64,000 nucleotides of DNA, from positions 38,869,501 to 38,933,500 of the forward strand of contig NC_056755.1 of assembly GCF_018687715.1 (NCBI RefSeq), read 5' to 3'. The stretch is from Carya illinoinensis. Its lineage: Eukaryota > Streptophyta > Magnoliopsida > Fagales > Juglandaceae. This document shows, piece after piece, positions 44,055-53,652 of this stretch (the stretch's first letter is position 1; each line of letters begins with the position of its first letter). Below the pieces are notes generated by a model that was not told the DNA's origin, made no database searches, and was given only the letters and a program-made list of their open reading frames with translations. The translations under genes and the position numbers were made by a program.

Positions 44055-45263
44055 ATGTCTACTTCTAGACCGGCACGTAAGCGACGCAATCTTGGTGAGA
44101 GTAGTAGTGGTCCAGTTCGGGAGAGGACAGTTTCACTGGAGCGACCAGTGAAGATTTCTGATTTCCAGAGTCTTATCTGGGAGGGTCATTCATTGCCCTC
44201 AATATTCAGTGATCGTGGTTGGGGACCTATCTTGGATGAACGGGAGGAAGCATGGGAGCCAGTCTCCTACATTGACATTGTTGCTGAGTTCTATAGAGAA
44301 CTCGGCAGTGCCAGCGCAGATGATTCTGGGGCCTACAGTATCACTGTCCGAGAAGTACCCGTTGTATTTTCACGAGATGGACTTGCTGAGCATCTCGGTA
44401 TTCCTAGGCTGCCAGATGCATATCCGAATGTGGTGCCTAGAGAGTCTGATCCTTCAGTTGAGGCGGAGACAGCTGAGGAGGAGGCATCAGTTTATACTGA
44501 TGAGGTCGATACCCTTGCTGATCACGAGGTGAGGGATTTGGTTGTCGGTCCAGATGCTCCACCGTATGACGGGACGAAGAGCATCAAACAGGCAGATTTA
44601 TCTTCTTTCTTTAAGATATTAAATTTGATAATTGCCAATAATATTGACCCTCGGCAGCACAAGACAGAAGTTGGCATTGATCGGACGAAATTTATGATAC
44701 GGGTCGCTCGTGGCATTCCTATCGACTTGGTGGGATATATATTCGATAGGATTCGATCAGAATCTCGGTACATTTCGATGGATATACTACCATTCGGAGT
44801 CCTGATCACCCGATATCTACTATGTGCTGGTGTTGTGCCAGATGTTGCTGAGCGTAAACGGGAGCCGATGGGACCGATAAACAGCACCACCCTCTCACGC
44901 AGCACGGGACACTCGAGACTGCGTTTTCGTGCACATGTTCCAGAACCAGTTGATCCTCACAGAGATGCACAGCCGGGAGATCATGGAGTCTCAGCTGCAG
45001 CTGCAGAGACATCTACACGGGCCGAGGCATCAGTCCACAGTGTTACTCGTGAGGAGATGGCTGACATAGTGCGTGCAGCGATCAGCGAGCAGACATCAGC
45101 AGTGATCGATGCAGTGCGTATGGAGATCCATTCTGCTGTGTCTGAGCTTCGTACAGAGTTTGCTGCCATGTCTGCGACTCAGGTCACCATCAGTACTCGA
45201 CTGACACAAATAGAGGAACGTATAGCTGCAGTCGAGGAAGTGTGCAAAGACTTGGGGTCTTAA
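44055..45263 (+). CDS. CACTA-borne accessory gene, putative plant transposon protein type
   Basis: A 402-aa frame from ATG 44055 (MSTSRPARKRRNLGESSSGP), just after a TTTCAG acceptor, ending at 45263. A basic N-terminus (RPARKRR) could be a nuclear signal. Residues about 75-260 (FYRELGS, VPVVFSRDGLAEHLGIPR, LSSFFKILNLIIANNIDPRQ, then HKTEVGIDRTKFMIRVARGI) resemble the 'putative plant transposon protein' domain (PF20167 type), judged by pattern only. Residues about 330-400 (ISEQTSAVIDAVRMEIHSAV, ISTRLTQIEERIAAVEEV) form a heptad-like coiled coil. No stop or frameshift interrupts it. It lies divergent to the transposase genes and inside the element. Its role is unknown; capture from another element and use as an accessory factor is inference. 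Confidence 0.75.
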   Translation: MSTSRPARKRRNLGESSSGPVRERTVSLERPVKISDFQSLIWEGHSLPSIFSDRGWGPILDEREEAWEPVSYIDIVAEFYRELGSASADDSGAYSITVREVPVVFSRDGLAEHLGIPRLPDAYPNVVPRESDPSVEAETAEEEASVYTDEVDTLADHEVRDLVVGPDAPPYDGTKSIKQADLSSFFKILNLIIANNIDPRQHKTEVGIDRTKFMIRVARGIPIDLVGYIFDRIRSESRYISMDILPFGVLITRYLLCAGVVPDVAERKREPMGPINSTTLSRSTGHSRLRFRAHVPEPVDPHRDAQPGDHGVSAAAAETSTRAEASVHSVTREEMADIVRAAISEQTSAVIDAVRMEIHSAVSELRTEFAAMSATQVTISTRLTQIEERIAAVEEVCKDLGS

Positions 45264-45484
45264 TTACTTTATGATAAATTTTATTTATTTATTTCCTGTT
45301 TTTTGTATGGACAATATTTTGTGTTTTGTAAATTCAGTATTTAAGTTATATGCAATGGTATTGTTTTATATTTTCTAAACTAATTCTTAATTTAGATTAT
45401 TCATATTATTTAATTAACCAATTTTTTATAATTACTAGTTAATCTAAATATAATTTGGCAAAAAACTTAAAAAATTAAAACTCT

Positions 45485-45850
45485 GTCACCGTTCGAACGA
45501 TTCAAATAACGTTTGAACGGTGAATATGCATCATTCGAACGGTTAATATTAACCGTTCGAACGGTTTATCAATTTCCCTCCAAAATAATTTTGCCTATCG
45601 CGCCAATATTACGTTCAAACGGTGAAAATTAAACGTTCGAACGGTTAATCATTAACGGTCGAACGGTTAACTTATTTGGGACAAAAATATTCGTCCCTAA
45701 GAATACCGTTCGAACGCGTTCGAACGGTATGGCATAACCATCGTCATTTTGGAACGAAATTCAAATTTCGTTCCTAAATCCCACTTTTTGGGACGATTTT
45801 CAATTCGTCCCAAAGTAATTTCGTCCCAAAAAATCATTTTTGTTGTAGTG
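45485..45850. repeat. Right subterminal palindrome cluster and terminal repeat
   Basis: Five exact CGTTCGAACG sites between 45488 and 45730, two of them overlapping in CGTTCGAACGCGTTCGAACG, plus variants (CATTCGAACG, CGTTCAAACG, CGGTCGAACG). Then GGGACGAAA/TTTCGTCCC inverted repeats and the terminal TTTTTGTTGTAGTG. It mirrors the left end. Confidence 0.87.
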
Positions 45851-46193
45851 AGGTAGTGTGGTGAGAAATAAGGATGTGAAAATGTTGGCATTTGTGAGTT
45901 CACTAGGGACTAGTTCGAATAACTATACCAAGTTGATGGGGCTCTTACTCGGTCTTCGGCTTGTGAAAATTCTGGAGGCTTCTTGGGTGATTTTAGAGCT
46001 TGATTCCATGGTGGTGGTTAACTGGATTAAAGGTACTCGATGCAATTTGTGGTATGTCAAAGATTATTGGGAAGAAATTATGGAATTGTTACAATTGTTT
46101 ACTTATCAAATACAGCATATTTATCGACAAGTCAATAGCCCAGCTGATTGTTTGGCTCATATGGGGGGCAGTCAAAAACGTGGAATAATATAA
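45851..46193 (+). pseudogene. LINE-4 RNase H, main part
   Basis: Continues the frame interrupted by CACTA: SVVRNKDVKMLAF, then YTKLMGLLLGLRLVKILEAS, VILELDSMVVVNWI (with the aspartate) and HIYRQVNSPADCLAHMG, the normal end of LINE RNase H. No stop is seen in this part. The 3' UTR and A-rich tail follow to 46415. Confidence 0.9.
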
Positions 46194-46408
46194 TGGTTGT
46201 GCCGAGGGAGGTGAGAGGGTCGCTGAGATTGGATCTTTTGGGATTACCGTACATTATAGTATAATGGTTTTTGTGCTTTTTGCTTGTTCAAAGTCTTTAA
46301 TTGGTTTTGTGCGTACTGAGTTGTTGGTTGCAGCCGTAGTTTTCTTTCACTAAAAGTGAATGTTATCGGTAAAAATGCATTATTTCAAAAAAAAATAAAA
46401 AATAAAAA

Positions 46409-46525
46409 GAAAAGTCCAATCAGCTCCCCCTCGGGGGATGTTAATGCCAGAAAGATCGCCATTGCATCATCTACATACGTCACCGACAATGCCGGTGCGT
46501 TGATCTTCTTCGGTAGGGCTGCCAT
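46409..46525 (-). pseudogene. Possible N-terminal fragment of a nucleoside hydrolase (URH-like)
   Basis: From ATG 46525 the minus strand reads MAALPKKIN, then YVDDAMAIFLALTSPEGELI and GL, ending where the LINE-4 A-rich tail begins. Inosine-uridine nucleoside hydrolases start KKIIIDTDPGIDDAMAI and continue FLAL-SPE-E-IGL. The match after the DDAMAI motif is good, while the calcium-binding DTDPGID part is altered, perhaps by small indels. About 39 residues only. LINE-4 may have inserted into this gene. A chance resemblance cannot be excluded. Confidence 0.45.
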
Positions 46526-46860
46526 ATTTGATTAGTAATTAAAAAGTAAAATTACACAACGTGACTCTCGTACTCGTCCACGTGCATATATACATATTCA
46601 ACAAATGCAACCTTCTAATTTCCTCGGCCAGTCAAACTTAGATAATTGTCAAACGCCGCTCGGCCATTCAAGTTTCTTCCTCATAATATATAATAGTAGT
46701 ACTACGTATAAAGTGTCGTATATAATTCCAATATAATTATAAGTGCCTATATATACCCATATATGTATCCATATTGTGAATCTGTGAGTCGCAAATAACT
46801 AGGAACTCCATTAACCTAACAAGCTATACACAACAGAGACAGAGGTCAGAGGTACTAAAT
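46526..46860 (+). promoter_or_regulatory. Promoter and 5' UTR region of ALDH copy B
   Basis: TATATATA at 46748-46755, about 106 bp upstream of the ATG. A G-box-like core CCACGTGC lies at about 46578-46585. The last part (GCAAATAACTAGGAAC, about 46794-46809) matches the ALDH C leader (GCATATAACTAAGAAC), but the sequence further up does not match the ALDH C promoter, whose homolog is stranded at 19835-21170. Copy B therefore seems to use a different upstream region, possibly that of the divergent nucleoside hydrolase-like fragment. Confidence 0.55.
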
Positions 46861-49800
46861 ATGTGGAGTCACTGCGATGATAGCTCGGCTGCCTCTTTCG
46901 TAAAGAACCCGACGATTAAGTTCACCAAGCTGTTCATCAATGGAGAATTCGTTGACTCCGTTTCAGGTTTTTAGCCTTCTACATCTCTCTATATATCTAT
47001 CTACTTCTCCACATGATATCTCTTTGTAGATTTTCCTGGTTATATATAGTATTATCCCTCTCGTTGTTAATTTCTTTCCATTTTTTATTCCAACTTTATT
47101 TGAGATATCACTTGTCCTAAAATGTTAAGGTTATGAGTTGAGATATATTTTATTAGTTATTTTATAACTTAATACTCACTTTCATGTATGGGTTAGATAT
47201 CCCTCAATAGATGGTCTAATACGTGAAATATTTAAATAATAAGATAAATTGTTGGGATTGTCCTAAATTAATTATAAAATGAGATGTTGGTCAGTTTATA
47301 AGTATGAGGAAAAATCTCATTTCTTGAGCTAGCTTTTGAAGTTGAAAAAGAATTTTACCTTATTTTCATTACCCTATACGCACGACAAGCTAGAAATCTG
47401 TACAAGTTAAAGCCAGAAATAGAAAGAAAGAAGTACTTCACCTTTTTAATCTTTACATATACTTAGGCTATAACGTGCATCCATTCTTCTTTTATGCACC
47501 CGGGGCCAAGGAATTATCCAAGAAAAGAAGGGAAAAAAGCAGCCTTTTTATTTTCTGCATGTTGATTTATACTTCAAATTACTCAACAGTTTTTGGAAAA
47601 TATATGTGTTATGATTGAGAGTTAAAAATTTAATCAAATTAGTATCTAATAATTCTAAAACTTTTGAATCAATAGTTAAATTTTTAGCAACATATACCTC
47701 AATGATTATTTATTTTATTTTATTTTTTTTATTTTTTGAGGGGGTTGGGGTCCTCCGAGAAAAGAAAAATAATTAATTAGACTTCAACATCGTTTTTCTA
47801 GCTAGACTTCAACCTTGTATCCTTAGGAATTGAATGGCTCCCTAATGGATGACCAAACCCCCACTGTTCGTCATCCTCAACTCTCACCGTCAAATGATAC
47901 AAATAGAAATTTAATTAAGTTAATATTTTTTTGGGCAAAAAACTAAAAGTCTAAAACGCCGACAATAACATATATTTAATTTATCTGTAAATACAAAATT
48001 GTCAAAAATGTAAACGTCGTAAATGGACTTTTTTGTGGTGAGGTTATGACTCGTTATATATAGCAAGAAAAATTTTAAACGTAGGCCTCACACTTTTTTA
48101 AACTATATTTATATGTGATTTTATTCTATACTTTAAAAATTCTGATGCTTTGGATATGAATATAGCAATATTCATGAAAGCCGGCTGATCTGTCCCTTGC
48201 AATGACGTTTCCACTTTTAGTGTCGTTTCCACACTAGGTTCAAGAAAGTCACAACTTTACCGTCATTGATCACATGGGGTACTCCAACATTAGCTATCAT
48301 CCCTATTTTCAATAATTTTAATTGTTAAAGTAAATTCTGAGTGAAATGGCAACAGGAAAAACGTTCGAGACCATAGATCCAAGAATAGGAGAGGTGACAG
48401 CAAGAATTGCAGAAGGAGACAAGGAAGACGTTGAGCTGGCAGTGAAAGCTGCACGCCAGGCATTCGATCATGGTCCATGGCCTCGATTACCCGGCTCTGT
48501 ATGTACTAGTCTCTCTTATCCTTTATCTCATGCTCGCCCTGGATGTCTAAAGTAGGTGTTTTTTTATATTTTAGATGGTTTTTTACTCAAACGCCTAGAA
48601 ACATGTGTAACATAAAATTCAAGAAGTGCTATAGGATTTTCAAAAGGGAAATACTTTTTAGCAGTTGGCGTGCAGTCGACTATTAAAAAAAATTAATACG
48701 AGACCTACATGAAAAAAAAAATTATTTTTATAACTTTTTATAATTCATATAGGTCCCATTGAATATAAAAAAAAATTTTTATAATTTTTTTTTATTTATT
48801 CTGTACAGCCGACTGCATACCGACTATATGTAGCAAAGCTGTTTTCAAAACCATCTAAACTTCTCCCAAATAAGCATAAATAATTTTCTAGAAAAAGTAA
48901 AGAGAGCCTCTTCCCCATACAAAGAGGAGTGGTCAAAGGCCACCTCTGGTACTCATGACTGGTTTTCAATTTTTTTTTTTTTTATATTTCTTTTCAAACC
49001 AGTATTTTACATTTCAAACATGAAACTTCCGCAACATGTTCGGATACCGTCATCATCTACGAATCTAAAAATAAAAAAGATTACACACACACAAGCAGCA
49101 TACAAAATCCAATAATTTAGAAATTTAATTCAGTTGATTCAAACCTTACCCACAAATGGATAAATATAAAATCTATCTTGAGGAGACAAAATCTGGAGGG
49201 TGGGAAGGGTCAAAACTACTGTTCATATGATGTTATTGTGCACCCAACTTTCAAAGTCAAACCCGTCCTGGTTTGTGTGAATAAAGAAAGGGAAAGCTAG
49301 CGGAGGCGTAGTTGAATGAATCTCCAGTGATGCCACCTGAAATAATTTGACCGGTATCTCATGTTATAATTATAAAGAGAGTAGCAGCGAAAAATAATAG
49401 TGAATATAATAAAATGGATTGAATTAATAAATTTTATTAAATTTAAAAATAATAAAAAACAGTTAAATAAAAATTAATAATTAAAGAAGTGATTATTAAG
49501 TATATTGGTTTTTTTAAATGTTTAAAAAATATTTAAAAGAAAAAACATAAAAAATCAATGTACAATTTACACTGAAGACATATCTAGTGGTCAAACTTGA
49601 GCAGCATAGTAGCACTACTTTTATTTCAATATACTTTTTAAGCGCCAATGTAAATACATTGAATATTCTCTCTGCATATTTAATTAATCTAAGTATTTCG
49701 ATTCTATTATTTGATGATAGGCTACCACCCAGTAATGACTGTTGGGCATGCCACCTAGTATAATTTTACTTAATTATTTATTTTTTTTCTTATTTTTTAT

Positions 49801-52800
49801 TTCATATTTTTTTACATATTTAAATATTCTTAAAAATATAAAAAATACATTAATACATTAAAATTCAATTATTTAATTATCAAGTAATTTTTTTAAAAAA
49901 ATAAATAAATACATGAGCGATCAAAATGAAAAAATAAACTCAAGTAACATACTAACATTTTCCTAAAAAGTAAGTGTATAATTGGGATTGGAGTACCATT
50001 CTTGGAAGATATATCTAAGTAAATATCTAGTCCAACATCTTAAAAGAAAAAAAAAAGGGAAAAGAAAACCATTATTATTATTATTCTTAAACTTAAAAAT
50101 ATGAAAAAATGAGAACATGCATATATGACGTGAGCAGTTGCCAAAAAAGTCATGGAAGTCATCGGCCACCAATCAAAGCCAATAAGTCATATATATATAA
50201 TGGCCACGCGTGGGTGAGTTCGGCCACCCCAAATGACTATGGGGTGGATTCAACCACCCTCAGCGACTCAGAAAAATGGAAATTCCTCATCTTACATGAT
50301 AACAATATGTTCTAAAACATTTTCCAAAAATAACCAAATAAAAATAATAGTTATTCATTTTCACTACTTTATTATTTTACTGTTTAAACTTATACCTCGC
50401 TTTGGTTACACGGCCTTAAAGTATTCCTATGATAAAAGGAATAACTAACTTTTATGCATTTTGTTGTAACTTAAAAGAGAAAAAACTTCATGGGGTACCC
50501 TAGGGTATCCCCATGAAGTTTACACGCTTTCATGAGTTTTAGTACTACATGCAGTATCAGTGAGATAACGTTAACGTACATAAAGATTTGATAAGATTCT
50601 AGGATATCACTTCGATCGTATCCCTGTCATTAATTCCAAATGATTTAATGATATTAATTGACGACGATCATTGATGATGTATGAAGGCTAAAGCTTTAAA
50701 GTGCAAAAAGCGCAATGGACTTGAAGGGATCCCTTCAAGTCCATTGCGCTTACACATAATTAGAAGCAATCTAGGAATATCTTTACTGTTCCAACAACTT
50801 ATAGGCGGTAGTCGTTGCCTTTCAAACAAAGATTGCAGAATAATTTAACCCTCGACTTTTTGGTACAAATTCATTAATTAGACCAAAAGCTAGCAACGTA
50901 TCATGTAGATTATCATTTATTTTCCTCTCTGGTGGGGTTTTGCAGGAAAGAGGAAGGATAATGATGAAATTCGCAAACTTGCTCGAAGAAAATGTAGAAG
51001 AATTAGCCGCCTTGGAAACAATTGACTGTGGGAAGTTGTTTAGTGTCGCCAAGAACATGGACATTCCAGGTGCAGCAAGTTTACTCCGTTACTATGCTGG
51101 TGCAGCTGATAAAGTTCATGGTGAAGTACTGAAAATGTCCCGTGAACTTCATGGATACACTTTGCTCGAACCTATTGGAGTCGTGGGCCACATTATCCCT
51201 TGGAATTTCCCCACCACCATGTTCTTCATGAAGGTTAGCCCGTCTTTAGCTGCCGGATGCACTATGGTCGTCAAGCCTTCCGAACAAACTCCTCTGTCAG
51301 CTCTCTACTATGCTCATCTTGCTAAGCTGGTAAGGGTGAATGAAAGATATTATAGATGTTCTTCTTTCTGCATGCCATACACCATTATTATGCCTTATGA
51401 TGGCCTTTTCTGTCTCATGTGAAGTCAACTCCAACCAAAATCTTTCCTTTTTTACCTATCCCTTTTTACCAATTTATCAGCTGGTGGCCTTTTTACCTAT
51501 CCCTTTTTCCCTCTTGTCAAGGCTGGCATCCCTGATGGGGTGCTCAATGTTGTAACCGGATTTGGACCAACAGCTGGGGCTGCCATAAGTTCTCACATGG
51601 ACATCGACGCGGTATGCAACTCTAATTTTTGCGATTATTTTGATCAACCTCACGGCCAAGTTTATGGCTTTAGTTTGGGTATAAATGTTCTTGAATCTGC
51701 TATATGCTTGTACTCAATTTATCAGGTTAGTTTCACTGGTTCCACAGAAGTAGGACGCAAAGTAATGCAGGCCGCAGCAGAAAGTAATTTGAAAGTGGTT
51801 TCACTTGAATTAGGAGGCAAGTCACCCCTCATAATTTTTGATGACGCCAATGTAGATATGGCTGCCGAGCTTGCTATCTTGGGCATTCTATTTAACAAGG
51901 TAAAATAGTTTTTATTTTTTTGTTATTTTAACAAATTTGCATTTTAGAAAGCCGTTTTATATAAAAATGTTGCTCAAATGAATTTTTTTCTAATTGATAT
52001 ATGTATATATGTGTATATGTATATATATTTGCAGGGAGAAATATGTGTGGCAAGTTCTCGTGTTTATGTTCAAGAAGGGATATATGACCATGTTGTGAAG
52101 AAATTAGTGGAAAAGGCCAAAGCTTGGGTAGTTGGGGATCCTTTTGATCCTAAAACTCAACAAGGGCCCCAGGTATGAAGTGAGATTGCCTTAATTTGTT
52201 TTTAACTTTTTAAGGACAGTACAAAGGAACATACAATAGCAAACCATTTAGCCAACAATATTAACAAGAAAGGATACAATCCAATTCCTGGAATCCCATG
52301 CAATAGAACTGCAAAGGACCCTAGTAGTAATAATAAGAACAATAATACACAGCAGGCCGCTTGTTTTATACGAGCAGGGTTCCTATAAAAAAGCTCATTT
52401 ATTTTATTTTATTTTTATGTGCAGGTCGATTTGAAGCAGTTTGAAAGAATTCTTTCATACATTGAGCAAGGCAAGAGAGAAGGAGCAACCCTTTTAACTG
52501 GGGGAAAGCCCATTGCTCGGAAGGGATATTACATTGAGCCTACAATTTTCGCTGACGTAAAGGTATATACTTAAATTCTTACTAAAAACTAATGATCATT
52601 TAATTTTTATTTAACAATGTCTATCTTTCCTTCTTTGCTGTGATTCTTGCCGACTTGCTCAGGAAGAAATGCTCATAGCGCAGGATGAAATATTTGGACC
52701 AGTTTTGGCTCTTGCAAAGTTCAAGTGAGTACTGTTTTCAATCAAATCTATTCACAAATTTCAATATCGAAATGAATATATCATAATGAGAGACATGGTT

Positions 52801-53232
52801 ATTCCCTCCATCTTTGATTCCACATACTCAGAAACTTTTGGTTTCATGCAGCTCCAAGTTTTTATTTTCATTCTCCTAATTATTTTTAGAGATATCCCTT
52901 TGCTTGATAGAAAGCGCTCTCTATTTTGGCTTATGATCTCGTGAATAATTACGTACAGAACTATTGAGGAGGCGATTAAGAGGGCCAACAGCACTAAATA
53001 TGGTCTAGCAGCTGGCATCGTGACAAAGGACTTAAATGTGGCTAACACCGTATCAAGATCAATCCGTGCAGGCACCATTTGGATAAACTGCTATTTTGCA
53101 TTCGACAATGACTGCCCTTTGGGTGGGTATAAGATGAGTGGTTTTGGAAAAGATTTTGGAATGGATGCCCTTCATAAGTATCTTCAAGTCAAGTCGGTTG
53201 TCACTCCCCTTTATAATACACCCTGGCTTTGA
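46861..53232 (+). CDS. ALDH2C4: Aldehyde dehydrogenase ALDH2C4-like, copy B (complete)
   Basis: Nine exons: 46861-46966, 48356-48498, 50946-51329, 51522-51611, 51726-51899, 52035-52172, 52425-52562, 52663-52724, 52959-53232. All introns are GT-AG; the joined frame is 1509 nt, 502 aa, the usual family length. Catalytic residues are present: Asn170 in PWNFP, Glu269 in LELGGKSP and Cys303 in GEICVASSR. Cofactor-fold motifs [12 protein letters not shown] and DEIFGP are intact. There is no transit peptide (starts [12 protein letters not shown]) and no peroxisomal tail (ends NTPWL), so it is cytosolic. Relatives oxidise sinapaldehyde and coniferaldehyde to ferulic and sinapic acids. Intron 2 (2.4 kb) carries a Mutator-type MITE and two palindromes. 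Expected active; substrate is inferred from family. Confidence 0.96.
48646..48841. mobile_element. Mutator-type MITE, copy 2, in ALDH B intron 2
   Basis: Matches the MITE at 20494-20715 (AAATACTTTTTA, GTGCAGTCGACT, TTCTGTACAGCCGACTGCA, GTAGCAAAG). Flanked by a 9-bp direct repeat TTTTCAAAA (48637-48645, 48842-48850). About 196 bp, with internal differences from copy 1. Confidence 0.85.
48842..50482 (+). other. Middle of ALDH B intron 2
   Basis: AT-rich intron sequence without a recognised gene or domain. Confidence 0.5.
50483..50521. repeat. Near-perfect palindrome 1 in ALDH B intron 2
   Basis: AAACTTCATGGGGTACC is answered by GGTATCCCCATGAAGTTT, with one extra T in the right arm; the centre is CTAG. 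Flanked by AAAA on the left and ACACG on the right. Confidence 0.85.
50708..50751. repeat. Perfect 44-bp palindrome 2 in ALDH B intron 2
   Basis: The arm AAGCGCAATGGACTTGAAGG is followed by the centre GATC and then its exact complement CCTTCAAGTCCATTGCGCTT. There is no mismatch. Flanked by AAA on the left and ACACA on the right, as for palindrome 1. Confidence 0.92.
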
Positions 53233-53652
53233 ATCAACATTCCTTCGGGCATTCTAGCTAAATGATCTGGAAAATACACAAACCCTCAATATATATAATA
53301 TTGTCATGGAAGTTAAGTATGCTTTTAGTGGCTCGAAGGATATGCATCGCAGCCAGCCGAATATCTTAGGTTCTGTATTTTGTCATAAATAAGCACTGAC
53401 ATATACACTTTGTCATCATGCGCTGCATCATAATCTTTTGCTTATGCATAGATAGCGAATGTTTTTTTTATGTGCTGCTACATTGTGTTTAAATAAGGTC
53501 AAATGTTTGGCAAGGAATTGTTGTTAGCCAAAATGTTCTGTATTACCATTACATCAATTAGAGTATGTCCATAAAACTGCTGTGATTGCTTTTAAGGAAA
53601 GATTCCCAGGGTGTGATAGAGAATGCCATAAAAGCCTTGAGTATGCGTTACC
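53233..53652 (+). other. 3' flank of ALDH B
   Basis: Non-coding. From about 53435 it is paralogous to 19835-20048, as shown by TGTGCTGCTACATTGTGTT and GTTTGGCAAGGAATTGTTG. No other gene. Confidence 0.7.

Larger units (their letters stand above)
35215..45850 (-). mobile_element. CACTA (En/Spm) DNA transposon, apparently complete, 10.6 kb
   Basis: Left end CACTACAACAAAAAAC, right end TTTTTGTTGTAGTG, so the terminal inverted repeat is CACTACAACAAAAA (14 bp exact) followed on both sides by TTTTGGGACGAAA-type repeats. The 3-bp target duplication is AGG (35212-35214, 45851-45853), as for CACTA elements, and the LINE-4 frame is exactly restored without it. It carries three open genes: a TnpA-like gene (35953-37458, minus), a TnpD-like transposase (37533-41093, minus) and a divergent accessory gene (44055-45263, plus). 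Clusters of CGTTCGAACG lie in both subterminal regions and in the central control region. As both transposase genes are open, this copy could be autonomous or recently so. Confidence 0.95.
26262..46415 (+). mobile_element. LINE-4: L1-type element (plus) carrying four nested insertions
   Basis: The RT frame begins near 26262 (SPIKTNGVSKGFFKGGWGLR) and the element ends with a poly-A-like run at 46387-46415. Its sequence is continuous if four blocks are removed: 27113-27733 (solo LTR), about 27960-29850 (unidentified insert), 30547-35166 (copia) and 35215-45850 (CACTA). Across the solo LTR the frame reads NKH|VSLVDCNK; across copia and CACTA it reads WLKFNVDGCSHDNPGCAGAG and then SVVRNKDVKMLAF, a normal RNase H start. 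About 2.4 kb of LINE sequence remains. It is 5' truncated and abuts LINE-3 head-to-head. Confidence 0.9.

Noticed and set aside
35408..45730. CGTTCGAACG sites as RNA polymerase III B boxes or tRNA fragments
   Set aside because: GTTCGA is shared with the tRNA T-loop, but the consensus C at the last B-box position is missing, there is no A box at fitting distance and no cloverleaf can be drawn.
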